A stretch of DNA of 64,000 bases. It comes from Ricinus communis. Taxonomy: Eukaryota; Streptophyta; Magnoliopsida; Malpighiales; Euphorbiaceae. The notes under the pieces are model-generated. The model was not told the DNA's origin, did not search any database, and saw only the letters and a list, made by a program, of their open reading frames with translations. This document shows positions 50,901-63,680 of the stretch, in pieces. The stretch spans positions 27,427,688-27,491,687 of the forward strand of contig NC_063264.1 of the NCBI RefSeq assembly GCF_019578655.1, read 5' to 3'. Numbering within the stretch: the first letter of the stretch is position 1; each line of letters starts with the position of its first letter. Position numbers and translations under genes: made by a program.

Positions 50901-52785
50901 TTAAGTAATACCCATAAGATTAGTCCGGCCGATTCCGGCGGTAGCTGCGTATCTTAACTTAAATCTTAAGTTTGAGTCCTTTTATAAATCAACATTTTGC
51001 TTGAGTATACAACAAAAAGAAACAAATCAATACATCAATTAGTGTATAGAGTTTTTGATCTTTATGAAGATATGGCATTAACAAGAAGAATCAGATCCAT
51101 CAACTAATTTGGGATTAAAATCTCCTCAAGTAAAAATTAATACTAGTATTCTTTTTTTTTTTTTTTTTGTAATTTCAGGATAGAAATTTGATATCTTAAT
51201 TGATATTACAGGGAGGAAACATTGAATATCAACTTGCAAGATAGTACATCAAAGAATTTGCAGTTAGCATATATGCCATCTTAGTATTGAATGTTCAATC
51301 AGCCACACCTTTTGCAAGGTGTCTTACTGAGGTTTAATCAAAATAATAATTAAAAAAATAAATAAATATCAAAAGTGAAAATTATTTTACAACTTAAAAG
51401 GTAATTAATGGCTTTTGCAATATAAATGGAGTTTGTTAAGAACTCCACAAACCAGACATAATGATTTTGGTTATGAAAGAACTTTGATCCCCTTTTTCAG
51501 CAGCATTGGTGTCTAATGGAGTTTTGGTCCCCCCACCCTTTCTTTAATTTTCCCTCTAGTTTTTTCTTCTTCAATTTCTTTAAAAAAAATAATTTATAAT
51601 AAATAATAAATGATTTCCAATATAAATGAGAATTTGATTCTCTTTTGAATTTTATTTTATTTTTTTATAAACTATGATCAGAAATCTCTAGATAATGTGA
51701 ATCAAGAACAAAACATTATGAAAAATTAAATTCTATGTTAAAGAAAATACAGAATCTAAAGATTTGCTTTTAATGGTATGATAATTATATTTTGGAATGG
51801 AACAGATTCACATACTTGTAAAAGCTATTATAAAATTACTTGGTTTTTTTATAACCATTCTTTCCCATTAATTAAATAATTTAAGAGTTTAGTGCCATAC
51901 TTTCTTATGATCATTTTGTTATTAAATTTATATATGTTTCTTCCATCTACAATTATTACTTTTTAGGATTTTTTTCTATGTACAATTCTAGCTAAACCAA
52001 TCAATACCATGTTTATGAAATTCTATTAGGAATCTAACTATTGTTTAATTATGTGAGTGCAAATTTTAGAACTACAAATACAATCATTGATTCAGCATTT
52101 GACATTTTTAATTGTGAGAATCACAAAAGTTTATAATTCGAGTTTTTTTTATTAATATTAGTGGTAATTTATCAGTTTTATAGTGAAAGTAAAAAAACAC
52201 AAGAATAAAAATTGGAAAGTGTTATTAGTCTAAATTATTTTTTTATAAAAATTTTATTTTTTATGAAAAATAAAATTTGTGTATTTAAAGCCATAAAATG
52301 ATGTCACATAATTTTTTTTTTTTTAAATTTTTCTTGGGGAAAAAGAAAGAAAATGAAAAATAGGGTTGTTATTATGTTTTCCCTATCTTTATATCTCAAT
52401 TGGTGGCACAACTCACTTCTTTCTTTTCAATATAGGTGACTGATCTTATCTGCCCTAAAATGTCTGTGGTTGTTATACAATGAAACCCTAGCTACAATGT
52501 ATCTAAAAAAGGGTTCAGTTTTTCTACTGTTATTGAAAGAACTCCTTAACCTTACTTTTTTTTATTTGGTGCATAATTGAGGTCTCTTATTGATGGTTAA
52601 AACTTAACATTATCTTTTGGTGTGAGAAGTAATTCTCCAAATGAAACATTTAAAACTAAAAGGAAAGTAAAAAGGGTGTAAATGCAATCTTTCTTTTCAA
52701 ACTAATATATTATTCAACAGGTGAAAGGATCAATCATTCTTCCATTGTCACAATATTTTATCCATCTTATGTTTAACAGCAATAA

Positions 52786-52788
52786 ACA

Positions 52789-52820
<32 letters not shown>
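52786..52820. repeat. (AAT)n(ATT)n perfect hairpin
   Basis: A run of AAT triplets is followed immediately by a run of ATT triplets, giving a self-complementary palindrome of about 32 bases. It could extrude as a cruciform and is likely unstable. Confidence 0.85.
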
Positions 52821-54020
52821 GTCATCTATCAATGTTTAAATTAATATCTTTATTTATAAATTTACGCAGTATTTTACTTAATTAAATTTTAAGAGAATTT
52901 ATCTTTTTTCTTTCAAAAATAAATCTAATTCCAATATTTTAATGTACTAAGAGAAGTAATGTTGTAAGTATTAAAAAAAAAAAGACCTTCTAAAAGAATA
53001 TAAGATCTTTCACTATGTCCTCTTTGTGAATATCCTTCAGAGATTGGCAATTATTAAGACAAACTGGTTTGTAAAAACAAAAGTAAGATCATCATTGTGA
53101 CTTTGAATTTCAATGAGAAATAATGATTTCAACAATTTTTGAAGATTGCATGAAAATAAGGCGTAAAATATTTAAATAAATAAAATATAATAATCTAAGA
53201 TTAAAGCATCATTCTACATTAAAATCTTAGGACTATATATTTTTATCATTAGATAAGAAAGAGAAGAGAATAAGAACTTTTTTAAAAGACAAAATAAGCA
53301 AATTACAGATTTCTTTTAGAATTTTAGATTTTTAAAAAATATATATAATGTGGCAATTTTAAAAGGTTGGTTGTCGTTATTGACATAATTTTTTATACTC
53401 ACTCCCAGTAATAGTATTTTTATATATGTTTTTTATTAAAATTTAGATGAGAATACTGAAAATAATTAAAATAAAATATAAGAAGTTTCCTCAGAATTTA
53501 ATGAATATTTAAAGACTAAATGAAATGAAATAAATTGAAAAGATTAGATACCTATAGATGGGATTTGCCTCCATTAATCCAAGAATATAATAAAAGAAAT
53601 GATATACATCACACATTAAATAATTAATGAAATTGGGAATTATAGTTCATAGTTTTTTTAGATTATTAATTTGGTAATTAATTGTTTAAAATACTTTTTA
53701 TTTAATTAATACTGATATTATCACATATAATTAATTTTTATTTTTTATACTTTGAAATTATAGTTTTTACATAAATTTAATATAATAATGATAGAAATTA
53801 ATATCTTTAATAAAAGAATCTAAATTGAGAGTGAATTATTATTATTATTATTGAGAGGAGAGAATAAATTAAACACAAGAACTTTTAAGTGGAGGTAAAA
53901 TTTAGAGAGGTGAAAAGTGAGAAAAAGAGACATATGTTTGATGTTGGAGATTGAGAGACACGCGCCAGACACTTTTGTACCCTTGTATCATTCTTGATAT
54001 GGGTAGAGAGTGGAGAGACC

Positions 54021-54048
54021 AAAGAAAGAAAGAAAGAAAGAAAGAAAG
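54021..54048. repeat. (AAAG)n microsatellite
   Basis: Seven AAAG units upstream of the VQ-motif gene, followed within 40 bases by ATGA units and then a hexanucleotide repeat. Confidence 0.85.
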
Positions 54049-54083
54049 TCCCTTGGGGGACGAATAATAAAAATGAATGAATG

Positions 54084-54124
54084 AATGGCTATGGCTATGG
54101 CTATGGCTATGGCTATGGTTATGG
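54084..54124. repeat. (ATGGCT)n hexanucleotide minisatellite
   Basis: About six copies of ATGGCT, the last degraded to ATGGTT, lie about 0.7 kb upstream of the VQ-motif gene. Open frames through it read as Trp-Leu or Ile-Ala dipeptide repeats on the two strands. These are products of the repeat, not genes. Confidence 0.85.
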
Positions 54125-54836
54125 TTTGTTTCTGATCAAATGTCACCTTTCCATCTCCAATCCCATCACACATCAGTCCATCTTCTAGTCAGGGCTCTGA
54201 AGTCAATGCCCCTCACACACAACACACACATAAAAATCTCATATGTCTATATATATATATATATATATATGAATATGTGTACACATATATTGATTCCTAT
54301 AAAGACTTGGCTTTACTACTGATGGCATAGATGCTGTTGCCCCCAAAAAAGAAATTCCAAACACACCCAAACCCAATGCCCTTCCATTCTTCATAAATAA
54401 TCCCAATACAGTTTTTTTTTTTTTTTATTAAGTTTTCTTTTAGCCTATTTGCATTCCTCCTAGCCAGTCAGTCACACCCAATAATAAGTATACAAATTCA
54501 ATTGTGAGAGAGAGACAGATGCCCCAAAACATAGATAAAAAGAAAAAGAGTGACACACTATAGAAATATGTTTTTTGGGGCACAAGTACAACAAAACAAA
54601 CACAAATATAATAATAATAATTAAGCATTACCCTTTACCCTCTCTCTCTCTTTCTCTTTTTCCTCCTCTTCATTCCTCATCAAAGCCTTGTTTTTCACTC
54701 CTCCATCAACACCCAACAACACCCAAAAGCAAAAAAGAAAAAGAAAATTTGAAAAGTTCATATCTTTGTTTCTTGCTCTCTCTGTTTCTTTGTGGTGGTA
54801 GTGAAGGAAAGAAAAGGTCTTAGCTATAGGGAAGCA

Positions 54837-55598
54837 ATGGAAACTACAACAAGAATTCAAGAAAATAGAAACCCATCTCCAATAAACTCTCCACACAGCA
54901 ATGGAAGCAGCAGCAGCAACAACAATAACAGTAATGGGGTCCAATTAATTCACACCCCACCACTCACTCCAATACCCATATCCAGATCTGACTCTACTAA
55001 CCCTTACCCAACAACCTTTGTCCAAGCAGACACTTCTACTTTCAAACAAGTTGTTCAAATGCTCACTGGCTCAACTGAGACAGCAAAACAAGCTTCAAGG
55101 ACACCTCAAGATCCACCACTGACACCCACTTCTTCTTCCTCAACAGCAACAGCCACAACAAGGAACTTCACAATCCCACCTATCAAAACCACTCCAAAGA
55201 AACAACAGCAGCAAAACAACAGTTTCAAGCTCTATGAGAGAAGAAACAATTACAACCTTAAGAACAGTCTCATGATCAACACTTTATTGCCTAGTTTTGG
55301 TAATAATAATAACAGCAACACTAACAATTTCTCCCCAAGAAACAACAAGCAAGAGATCTTGTCTCCAAGTTTGCTCGACTTCCCTAAGTTGACACTTAGT
55401 CCAGTTACTCCATTGAATATTGAAGACCCTTTTAACAAGAGCTCTCCATCTTTAGGAAATTCATCTTCAGAGGAAGAAAGAGCTATTGCAGAGAAAGGGT
55501 TTTACTTGCATCCATCTCCTATTTCTACTCCTAGAGATTCTGAGCCTCAACTGTTGCCACTTTTTCCTGTTACCTCACCAAAAGTTTCAGGTTCTTGA
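54837..55598 (+). CDS. VQ-motif protein, MAP-kinase-substrate type
   Basis: Intronless, 253 residues, as most VQ genes are. The first ATG is at 54837; the frame is open further upstream but has no ATG. The defining motif FKQVVQMLTG (FxxxVQxLTG) is at residues 69-78. The rest is low complexity: Ser/Asn runs at 22-33, poly-Gln near 138, and Asn runs near 172-180. At least ten Ser/Thr-Pro sites are present, including TPPLTPIP at 40-47, DPPLTP near 107, LSPVTP, and HPSPISTPR near the end. VQ proteins are nuclear partners of WRKY transcription factors. The SP/TP-rich subgroup (Arabidopsis VQ4/MVQ1, VQ11, 13, 19, 31, 33) is phosphorylated by MPK3/MPK6 and tunes WRKY-driven defence genes. The closest member is not determined. 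The upstream leader is CT-rich. 3' of the stop is a (TA)n stretch near 55715-55735. Confidence 0.92.
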   Translation: METTTRIQENRNPSPINSPHSNGSSSSNNNNSNGVQLIHTPPLTPIPISRSDSTNPYPTTFVQADTSTFKQVVQMLTGSTETAKQASRTPQDPPLTPTSSSSTATATTRNFTIPPIKTTPKKQQQQNNSFKLYERRNNYNLKNSLMINTLLPSFGNNNNSNTNNFSPRNNKQEILSPSLLDFPKLTLSPVTPLNIEDPFNKSSPSLGNSSSEEERAIAEKGFYLHPSPISTPRDSEPQLLPLFPVTSPKVSGS

Positions 55599-57044
55599 TT
55601 TTCTTCAGGATAATATATATGGATATTGTTGTGTTTTGGATGGTTTTGAGAGGTTGAGAGAGGCAAAGATATTTGGTTTTTAACTGTACAATTTGATCTC
55701 TCTTTCTTTTCATTATATATATTATATATATATATGGTAAAGTCTTTTTTAGCTTTCTTTCTTTCTTTCTTTTGAGTGTGTGTTTCTCTTTTAATTCCTT
55801 TTTTTGAGTACTACTTTAATGAGACAAAATAATTTAGGCAATTTTCATTTTTGATAGTACTATATATTCATATGAAACTGGAAATTTGAATCTTTTATCT
55901 TCTGACTTTGTGTATGTGTGCTCCATGGACTGAATTTCAAGAAATTTTCAGTGCACCTAATTAACATATATGATCATCCGAATGTCTTCATCTTCTCTTT
56001 GTTATCTTATTTCTTCTGTTATGTGAATGTAAATACACATTTGAAACAATAGTTAATAAAGTTAATCTTGCCAATAAGTTTATACTAAATGCTAGTCAAG
56101 TGTGAGGAGGCCCAGGACTGAGGGAAAGTTACATTTACAGATACTAATGGTAGATAAGTTCAACTTGCTGGGAATGGCTATGTTGTCTAAAGATGTTAAA
56201 CCATGTAGGCAATGTACTAACTTCCATCAAAAGTCAAGTTGTACTTTTAAAATGTTAATAAAGCTCTCATAAGTAGAGTATATATTTTGTCTTAGAATGG
56301 CCCACAAATCAATGGTTAACAAGTTCATGACAAGATTTTTTATCATCTTTATTATTGACTTATCTACTGCTATAAAACATTTCCTCTTTTCTTTTTCCCC
56401 GCTATTTTTTCTTTTTGGTTACATTGGATCAATCTTTATAATGACTACTAACCCTTTTGTATAAAATCTTTGTCCTTCTGATTTCAATATACTAATGGAG
56501 TCATTAATCACATAACAAAAGCTGTATTTTGCACTAGGAAAGCATGTAACCAGAAACTAAAGCTGTTGCTAGCTTTTAGTTACACTGCTTTTTCCTTTTC
56601 TTCCTTGTAAGTTTCTCTTCTTTTTTTTTCTTTTTCTTATTCTCAAATGGGGAATTCCATAATTTTCTATATGATTCAGAAGATGTAATGATCTCTCCTG
56701 ACTCCTGGATAAGTGTTGGCTACTGACTGAATCTTTGATAGAAGATATTGTAGCAGTAGTGTGATCATCAGAATTTAGATTCTTGAGTGGCCATCATCTT
56801 AGTATTGGAGAGAGGAATGCTCTTAGATTTTGGATATCTGACATAATGTATAAAGTATTTAAGAAACTATATGAATAAAAGAAATCAATGGCCCATCTCA
56901 TTTGTTTCTTTTCATCAAGAAGGTAGTGAAGTTATTGTCCTTTCCTATAACTTGGAGCTGCTATATAATATATGCAGATTCGGGTTTAGTATTTTCCTTT
57001 TTCTTTCTTCTTCTTCTTTTAAATTTCATTTTTGCTAATATAAT

Positions 57045-57845
57045 GCAGCATTTTCTTGACTTGTATGAAACAAGTAGACAAGTTCTTATAAAATAATATA
57101 CACAAAAAAAAAAAATGGTTTTCAAAAAAACAGAGAAAATTAATATGATGATGTTTGATAATGAAGGAAAAGAAAAGGCAAAGTTAACTGGGTATTCTTA
57201 GTGTATTCCTACTTAATTATTGAATGAGTAATACGGACTGCATTGTGAGTGTCTTATATTTAGATAATGAGAAAGTAAGACATGGTTTATATTAGGTTTA
57301 ATTGTCGAAATAATTTTGTAATTTATACTCGTTTTTAAATTTAGTATGAGTTATTAAATTTTTAATCTTGATATTAATTTCAATTTTAGTTTTCGATGAA
57401 ATTATTATTAAATTTTTTAATATGGTGTGAGTTAGTATTTTTATTATTAAAATATTATAATTTTAAGTATATAAAATTAACAAAACTCAAAAGTTTAAAA
57501 AATAAAAAATTATTTTGTATGTTTAAACGATAATATTTAAGTAATAGGATAAGTCATCAACTCTAAAATTGATTTTTTTTATTACCATCGAAGATTACGA
57601 CACATCAACAAATTTTGTTGATAAATTCGTTAAAGATTAAAATTAAATTCAATAATAAATATAATATTAAAATTAAAATTTAAAAAAGTATTTGCTTATA
57701 AAATAATATAGTATCTTCTTGACTTGTAGGAGACAAGTAGACAAGTTCTTATTAAATTAAATACACAGAAAATGGTTTTTCAATAATTCTTTCTTAATTA
57801 TTGAATGAGTAATATGTGTTATGAATATATTATATTTAAATAATA
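57045..57845. repeat. Pair of homologous segments flanking an AT-rich insert
   Basis: Segment A (57052-57265) and segment B (57717-57845) share TCTTGACTTGTA, ACAAGTAGACAAGTTCTTAT and an AATGGTTTT stretch, then CTTAATTATTGAATGAGTAA. Segment B lacks about 75 bases found in A between the last two phrases. About 450 bases of unrelated AT-rich DNA lie between them. This is an old tandem duplication, or two copies of one repeat. Confidence 0.75.
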
Positions 57846-58222
57846 AAAGACTAAATTGTATTTTATATTATATATCTATTTTTCATGCGTCACTTATTTT
57901 ATAATAGATTACAATATACCACAAATAGCTAAAAGAATTAAAAAAAATATAAGAGAAAAAATGCAATAACATGTTTTACTCTGTTAATATATAACAAAAT
58001 TTCTTTATAGTCAACTAAAAAAAATTATAACTATAAAAAAGTTATTAAAATTTAATAGAGAATTAAGTGCTAAAATTTTTCTTTTGAACTAATATTTAAT
58101 CTTGATGGTGAAACGATAGTAACTAAAGATAAGATAGTTTAATATCTTATTGTATTATACAAATAAAATTAATGAGACTATAATAATACAGTAAGAAAAA
58201 ATATAATATAATATATATTTTT

Positions 58223-58225
<3 letters not shown>

Positions 58226-58261
<36 letters not shown>

Positions 58262-58383
58262 TTATAGAGAAATATTTTTAAGATGGGATTTAAAAATTTA
58301 TAATTTATTATAATATAAAATTTATTTTTATCTACAAATAGCCTAATTTGAGACTGAAATTTCTTATAATTACGTAAAAGTCA

Positions 58384-58432
<49 letters not shown>
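58226..58432. repeat. Two long (TA)n microsatellites
   Basis: (TA)n runs at about 58226-58257 and 58389-58432 are separated by about 130 bases of AT-rich sequence. They are the longest uninterrupted TA runs in the window. Confidence 0.9.
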
Positions 58433-58435
<3 letters not shown>

Positions 58436-58683
58436 TAATTGGTCAATGCATAGACAAAGAACCGTCAAGATCATTTTATTTATTTATTCTTGTTTTGATA
58501 TTAATTTAGATGCAAGTTGAGTAGCTCTTTTAGTTCCCAATTGGTGAACTTGCCTGACAAAGGTCCTTTCTTCATTTAGACTAATCAATATAATCCTACT
58601 TTGGAACTAAGTAGGAAAGATGAGAAGAAAACAAACAAACAGAAATATCATTTTGACTCTTTAGGGATTGAAACTTCTTAGCA

Positions 58684-58684
<1 letters not shown>

Positions 58685-58738
<54 letters not shown>
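58685..58738. repeat. A32 run followed by (GAA)n
   Basis: Thirty-two adenines pass directly into GAA triplets. The form is like a retroposon tail that has mutated at its 3' end. Upstream sequence has no tRNA-like A or B box, so no SINE is called. Confidence 0.85.
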
Positions 58739-60462
58739 TAAGCACCCAACTAGAAGAGACTGTTTTTTCTCATTTTGGGGAAGATGTTGTTCTTCACATA
58801 TTAGCTGAGACCACCTTCATGCTAAGAATTGCTTGCTTTTCTATATGTGGGTTTCTTTATTCTAAACTAAAATCATACACAAATGTAACACATATTAGTG
58901 TATATGCACAATAAGTAAGTTGTTATGTCTTTGTGTTTTCTTCCTTTTATCATTCAAGGAGTTAACTGGCCACTTCTTTTTTATAAAACTATAATCTTAC
59001 AAGTGATTTTGAGAAGGTAAGATTGTAACAATGGTGTTTCAACTTTTTGATTTTATTTTTTTTATTTTAGTGTTTTAATATTTTCTTTTTTAATTATCTT
59101 AATTCTTTTAATTACTATACATTTTCATATTTTTGACCGATCTACTGTTATAATAACGCAGACCGAGCAAAAAAAGAGTTTATATTTTTATAAATAATAT
59201 AGACAAAGCGGGCCGATTTATTTTTTGAATTAGATTTTAATGGCAAAACGAAAATTACTAAAAGATAAAAACACTCTTATTTAGGAAATTGAAAATAGTA
59301 TTTATTGTCTTCTTCTTCCTTGAAAACCTTAGCCATCCAATCTTCTTGATTCCTCCAAATTCTAACCAGTCACCTTATTACACTATCTCACACACTTTGA
59401 ATGATAAAAAAATCTCCATAATTGAACATCTAAACTGGCTCTAGCTTTCTTGCTCGCTCTTTCTCCCTTTTATCTCTTTTAATGGAGTTATTAATATTAT
59501 AATTCCATATTGGCGTTCCTTATGTTTTTTTTTTTCACTGCTTTCTCCAATGTTTCCTTTTAAATAGGAATTACTTTACTATTGGAAGACCTCTGGTTCG
59601 TTCCGATTCTCAAGCATTATTTATTCTCTATATGCATCCAGTCTCTCTTACTTGATAGTCTTTTTAAATTATTACATGTGCAACTATTTCATTTATTTTA
59701 TTTTTATATTTTAGCATATTGAATTCCAATTCAGAGTTAGAAATTGACATTAATTTGAAAGTAGTAGAAGAAGAAAAATAACAAGAAGAAGAAGAAGAAG
59801 AAGAATGGTGTGGAGCATGTTGGTCAATTAATACGAAGTGATTACATGTCATCTGATGTGGCTTGCTTATTTAGAGATATGGGTCTTGTTTTTGCTGAGT
59901 CAGCACCTCGGTTAGGGTAAAATATCCAAAAGCACTGAAATATATAGTAGTAAGAGAGTTGAGATACTTGATTAAAAAAAAAATGAAATACCAAACTAGC
60001 AAAAATCAAAACGCACAAATGTGATTTTTTGAGCAACAATGTCGAATTAAAAGAAAATATTTTTGTTAAAATACTTTTTTTAATATGCTAAAAGAAAAAT
60101 CTCAACCATTGGTAGATTCGAGAACTTTTGAGGAGATCTTCTATCCTGAATGGGTAGTTCCTTATTCTGAAATTTTTCTGAACCAAACACGTTTAATTTC
60201 AGAGTTTCTACAACTCTACGGCCAAACAACCCAAAGGTGTATTATGTTATTAGTTCCAACTCTTTACATATATGAATCAACCATTCCCCGTCCCATTTCA
60301 ATATGCAATTTGATTTATTCATGTATCCCTGTGCCTTAGAGTGCTGTCATTCTAGAAGCCTACCAGACATCCTATCTTTGCCCCGATGTCCACTTTCTGC
60401 TCTCATCGGACCGTTTCTCTGGACCAGACTGTCACATATATAGTATCTATTTATAATTAAAA

Positions 60463-60735
60463 CTAGTTTAACACTCGCGCTTTGCGCAGGATTTAATTAA
60501 ATATTTTATTGATAAATTATATATTTTTATTTATAAATTAAATTTTAAATTCATATTTATAGTTAAATTTATTATACCTTATATAATAATTATATTAGTC
60601 AATATCTATTTAAATTATTATAATTTCTAATATAAATTACATAATTAATAGATTATATATTAAATATTTTATATTGATATTAGTTTGTACGTGAAATATA
60701 AATATAATAACTATCCTAGCATATATAAAAGTAGA
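60463..60735 (-). mobile_element. Short non-autonomous Helitron
   Basis: On the minus strand the element begins TCTACTTTTATATATG (5' TC end, at 60735). It ends with a GC-rich hairpin, CCTGCGC-AAA-GCGCGAG (60490-60474), a 7-base spacer, and CTAG at 60463. The flanking host bases are A on the 5' side and T on the 3' side, exactly the AT target of Helitrons. There is no terminal inverted repeat or target duplication, also as expected. At 273 bp it encodes nothing and would rely on a Rep/helicase source elsewhere. One mismatch and one G-T pair interrupt the hairpin stem. Confidence 0.7.
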
Positions 60736-60749
60736 TATTGTGGAAATAA

Positions 60750-60930
60750 ACAGGCTGGTTCCATTTTACAGTTTCAATTCCAGTTGCTTCTAACCAATTT
60801 TTAAAAAATTAAAATAAATTATTTATTTTACGAGTATAAATTGGAATTGTTAGTTCCGATTCCAGCTGAGAAAAAACCAATCTTGAACTAGTCTCTTGGT
60901 TTTGAGTCGCTTCGAGTCTGTTTTAACTAA
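60750..60930. repeat. Second GGTTCC-like degenerate tract
   Basis: Phrases such as GGCTGGTTCCATTTTACAG, TTAGTTCCGATTCCAGCTG and TTGGTTTTGAGTCGCTTCGA recur, resembling the tract at 28826-29120. It directly adjoins the Helitron's 5' end. No coding signal. Confidence 0.45.
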
Positions 60931-63469
60931 TTCGATTCTATTCATTCAATTTATATATTATTAACTTGAATATTGAAAACTAAAATAAGTAATGTGAGAA
61001 TTTATGAAATGTAAAACATAAATAAATAAAAAATCATATTTAAGCTCTAATTTTGTTGACAATATAAAATATGCATGAACATATACAATTAAATATTTAT
61101 TACTAATTAAATTTTAGTAATATAAAATAAATAAAAGTAAAAAAATAAAACTGAAATATAGAAGCATAGAGACAAAAAAAAAAAAAAGGAGTCGATGCGG
61201 TTTTAAAAAAAAAAACTTAAACAGCTTTAATATATTTTTATTAAAATTTTTCTTTTTCCTTCTTTAAGGTATTTGTAAGTAGAAATCATAAAGTATTATA
61301 AAATTATATAATGTTTAAATTTTTTCCTATAATTAATAAATAAAAATCATTAAAAAAGAATAAATAAAAGCTATAGATGAATGTAAATTTTAAATTTAAA
61401 TGAAAGTAATTAAACTATAGAAAAAACACAATTTATTAATGAACTTAAAATAGTAAATAAAAATAAAAATAAAAATATCAAATGAATAATTAAGTTTAAA
61501 GTAAGATTTTGTAACATAGCAAGAGATAATATATACAAAAAAGATACATATATAAATTTAAATTGAAAAATTATTATTATTAAAATTAATAAAAAAAAGT
61601 AACAAATGTCATGTTTTAGTAATTTTACGTGACAAGCTGTGATTAAGTCATTCTTTTTGTTTCATCTTTAATAAATATATTTATATATTATAGATTAATA
61701 CATTAAATCATAATTAAAAATTTCATAGAATTCGTTCTTGAATAGAGATTTAAAGTTGAAATTATAAATCATATGAATTTTATGAAATTTAATCTATTTT
61801 CAAACAATTTAAGATAAAAGGTTAAATTTTTTAAAAACCAACATAAAATAAATTTTAAAAAGTCTCCTCTTAGAGTTAAAATTTTTAAACTCCATATGTG
61901 ATTATAATAAAGATCCTATAATATTTGAATAAAAATGATAAAACCAATTCAATAAAATCTCAACTATTTAATTCAAAATGAATGATTTAAATTTTATTAT
62001 CCAATAAATAAATATCTGATTTTAATTAATTTAAGCCGTTAATTTCAAATTAAAGGCTAAAATTATTCAAACATTAATTACCAAGTTTAATCACATATGA
62101 TAGAATCAAATTTCAAAGCTTAAAATATAAAATTTTCATATTATAAATAAGTGTAAATTTATGAATTTAAAAAAATAGATAATTAAAATCTCTAGCAGTA
62201 GGAACAACAATTTTAAAAATCCTAAATTTATAAGTTTTAAGACTTAAAAACTTTAAAAAATTTAATTTCATCAAGGTAACAGACCCTAAAAAAAGATAAA
62301 AGAAGATGTGATTATTATTATTATTATTATCATCATTCTTTTTATTAAAGATGTGTTTCAATTTTAAAACACCCAATTAGGGATTATAATCACCTTGTTA
62401 AAATGTTTATGAATAAGATTAAATATTGAAAAGTCATAGATTAAAAATAAGACTTACATAAATATGATGGCCAAAGGGGTAGAAATGACCTAACCCCCAC
62501 AAAAATGATGAACAATAAAACAAATGAAATTTCCCAAAAGAATTTCCTTTTATGAAGACTCATTAAATTTTGAACAAGTCATATTACCAATCAATGAAGT
62601 TTGTCTAGTAGTGGTAGGTCCATCATAAATATCTTAATATTATATGATTCTATATCACTTGCATAATATCTATTAAAGTGGTCAGAATAATAATTAGTAG
62701 TAATAATTAGGGCAAAAAACAGTGAAAGAACTTGCTCAAGGAATGTCAACAATTGCTTCTGTTTTTCCAAATAGTGATTGATGAGATAATAGAGTATTAG
62801 TAGCAGCCCAAAAAGATAAAAAAAAATAAAAAAATAAAAGAAAATCACATTTTCTTGAGAATTATTAATGGGCATTTTGACATTCCTATATACTCTTTTA
62901 TGCTCTCTTGTTGTTGTTGATGTTACACAGTTAAAATAAAATAAAATAAAAACTAATTGTCAACTTTTGATTTGGTGCTGCTTTTCTTGATATGATTTAT
63001 TTCAATTATGTTCTTTGAATCTTAGGGTTTGTAATAATTTCTCCAATTATTAACCCCCCAATCTTTTCAATAATTTTCCTCATTTCTCACTTTCCTACAT
63101 GATTCTAAACTGTTTTTTCTCTCCTTTTTTTCCTTTCTTTAAACATTGTATAAACATACTTGAAATTGTTGTTTAGCACTAAAAAAGCAGATTTAGAATT
63201 AAGGATAAGTACAAAAAATATTATGAAATTTTACTTTTTTATAGCTTTTAGTATATTGACTTTTTCAGATAAAAAAATGTATATAATTATAACAAGTGAT
63301 AAGAAAATACCTTACTGATTAAAAATTTTCATCTTTTTTATTTGACTTAAAACTGATTTTATTAAATAAATGACTTTTAAACTATAATTTAATGGTAAAA
63401 AAATAAATTATGAGCTATTGAGCTCTAAATCTACATTGTCAGACAAACAATATAATAATAATAAGGGGT

Positions 63470-63680
63470 AATTACTATTTGCTCTCTGTATTTTTTATAT
63501 TATACTAATTAACCTCTAACATTTAAAAATATTTTTTTCATTTTTTTATTTTGTAATTTTATACTAGAAATTTTTTTTGGCAGAATTTTTATTAAACAAC
63601 CGTTAACTAGATTTAACTTTATACTATTTACCCCTTAATTTTTGATATAATATACAAATTGCCTCTTATACTTTATTTAT
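63470..63680. repeat. Diverged tandem repeat, period about 157 bp
   Basis: TACTATTTGCTCTCTGTATT (63473) and TACTATTTACCCCTTAATTT (63626) open two similar 45-base phrases. Each continues TATAATATAC/TATTATACTA and ends AACCTCTAACATTT or TGCCTCTTATACTTT. The type resembles the GGGTAAATTAC...CCCC repeats common in dicot spacers; another such phrase is at 37755-37780. Confidence 0.55.

Larger units (their letters stand above)
43420..54550. other. Eleven-kilobase region without a recognisable gene
   Basis: 43160 to about 43420 is the DRP5A 3' UTR. Beyond that I find no supported coding region, tRNA or known plant miRNA. Less AT-rich patches at about 44400-44580, 47040-47950, 50140-50540 and 50860-51000 could hold non-coding transcripts or promoter elements. 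(AAG)n occurs at 50261-50279, a T18-T20 run near 51151, and a perfect (AAT)n(ATT)n hairpin at 52786-52820. Confidence 0.5.

Noticed and set aside
53988..54322. Frames with Trp-Leu or Ile-Ala repeats
   Set aside because: They are translations of the ATGGCT hexanucleotide repeat, with no gene context.
58440..58738. Possible SINE ending in the A32(GAA)n tail
   Set aside because: No RNA polymerase III A/B boxes and no target duplication are visible upstream.
60085..60339. 84-codon plus-strand frame with a good ATG
   Set aside because: No recognisable domain or splice partner. The minus strand shows a MITE-like terminus here, so a TE origin is more likely.
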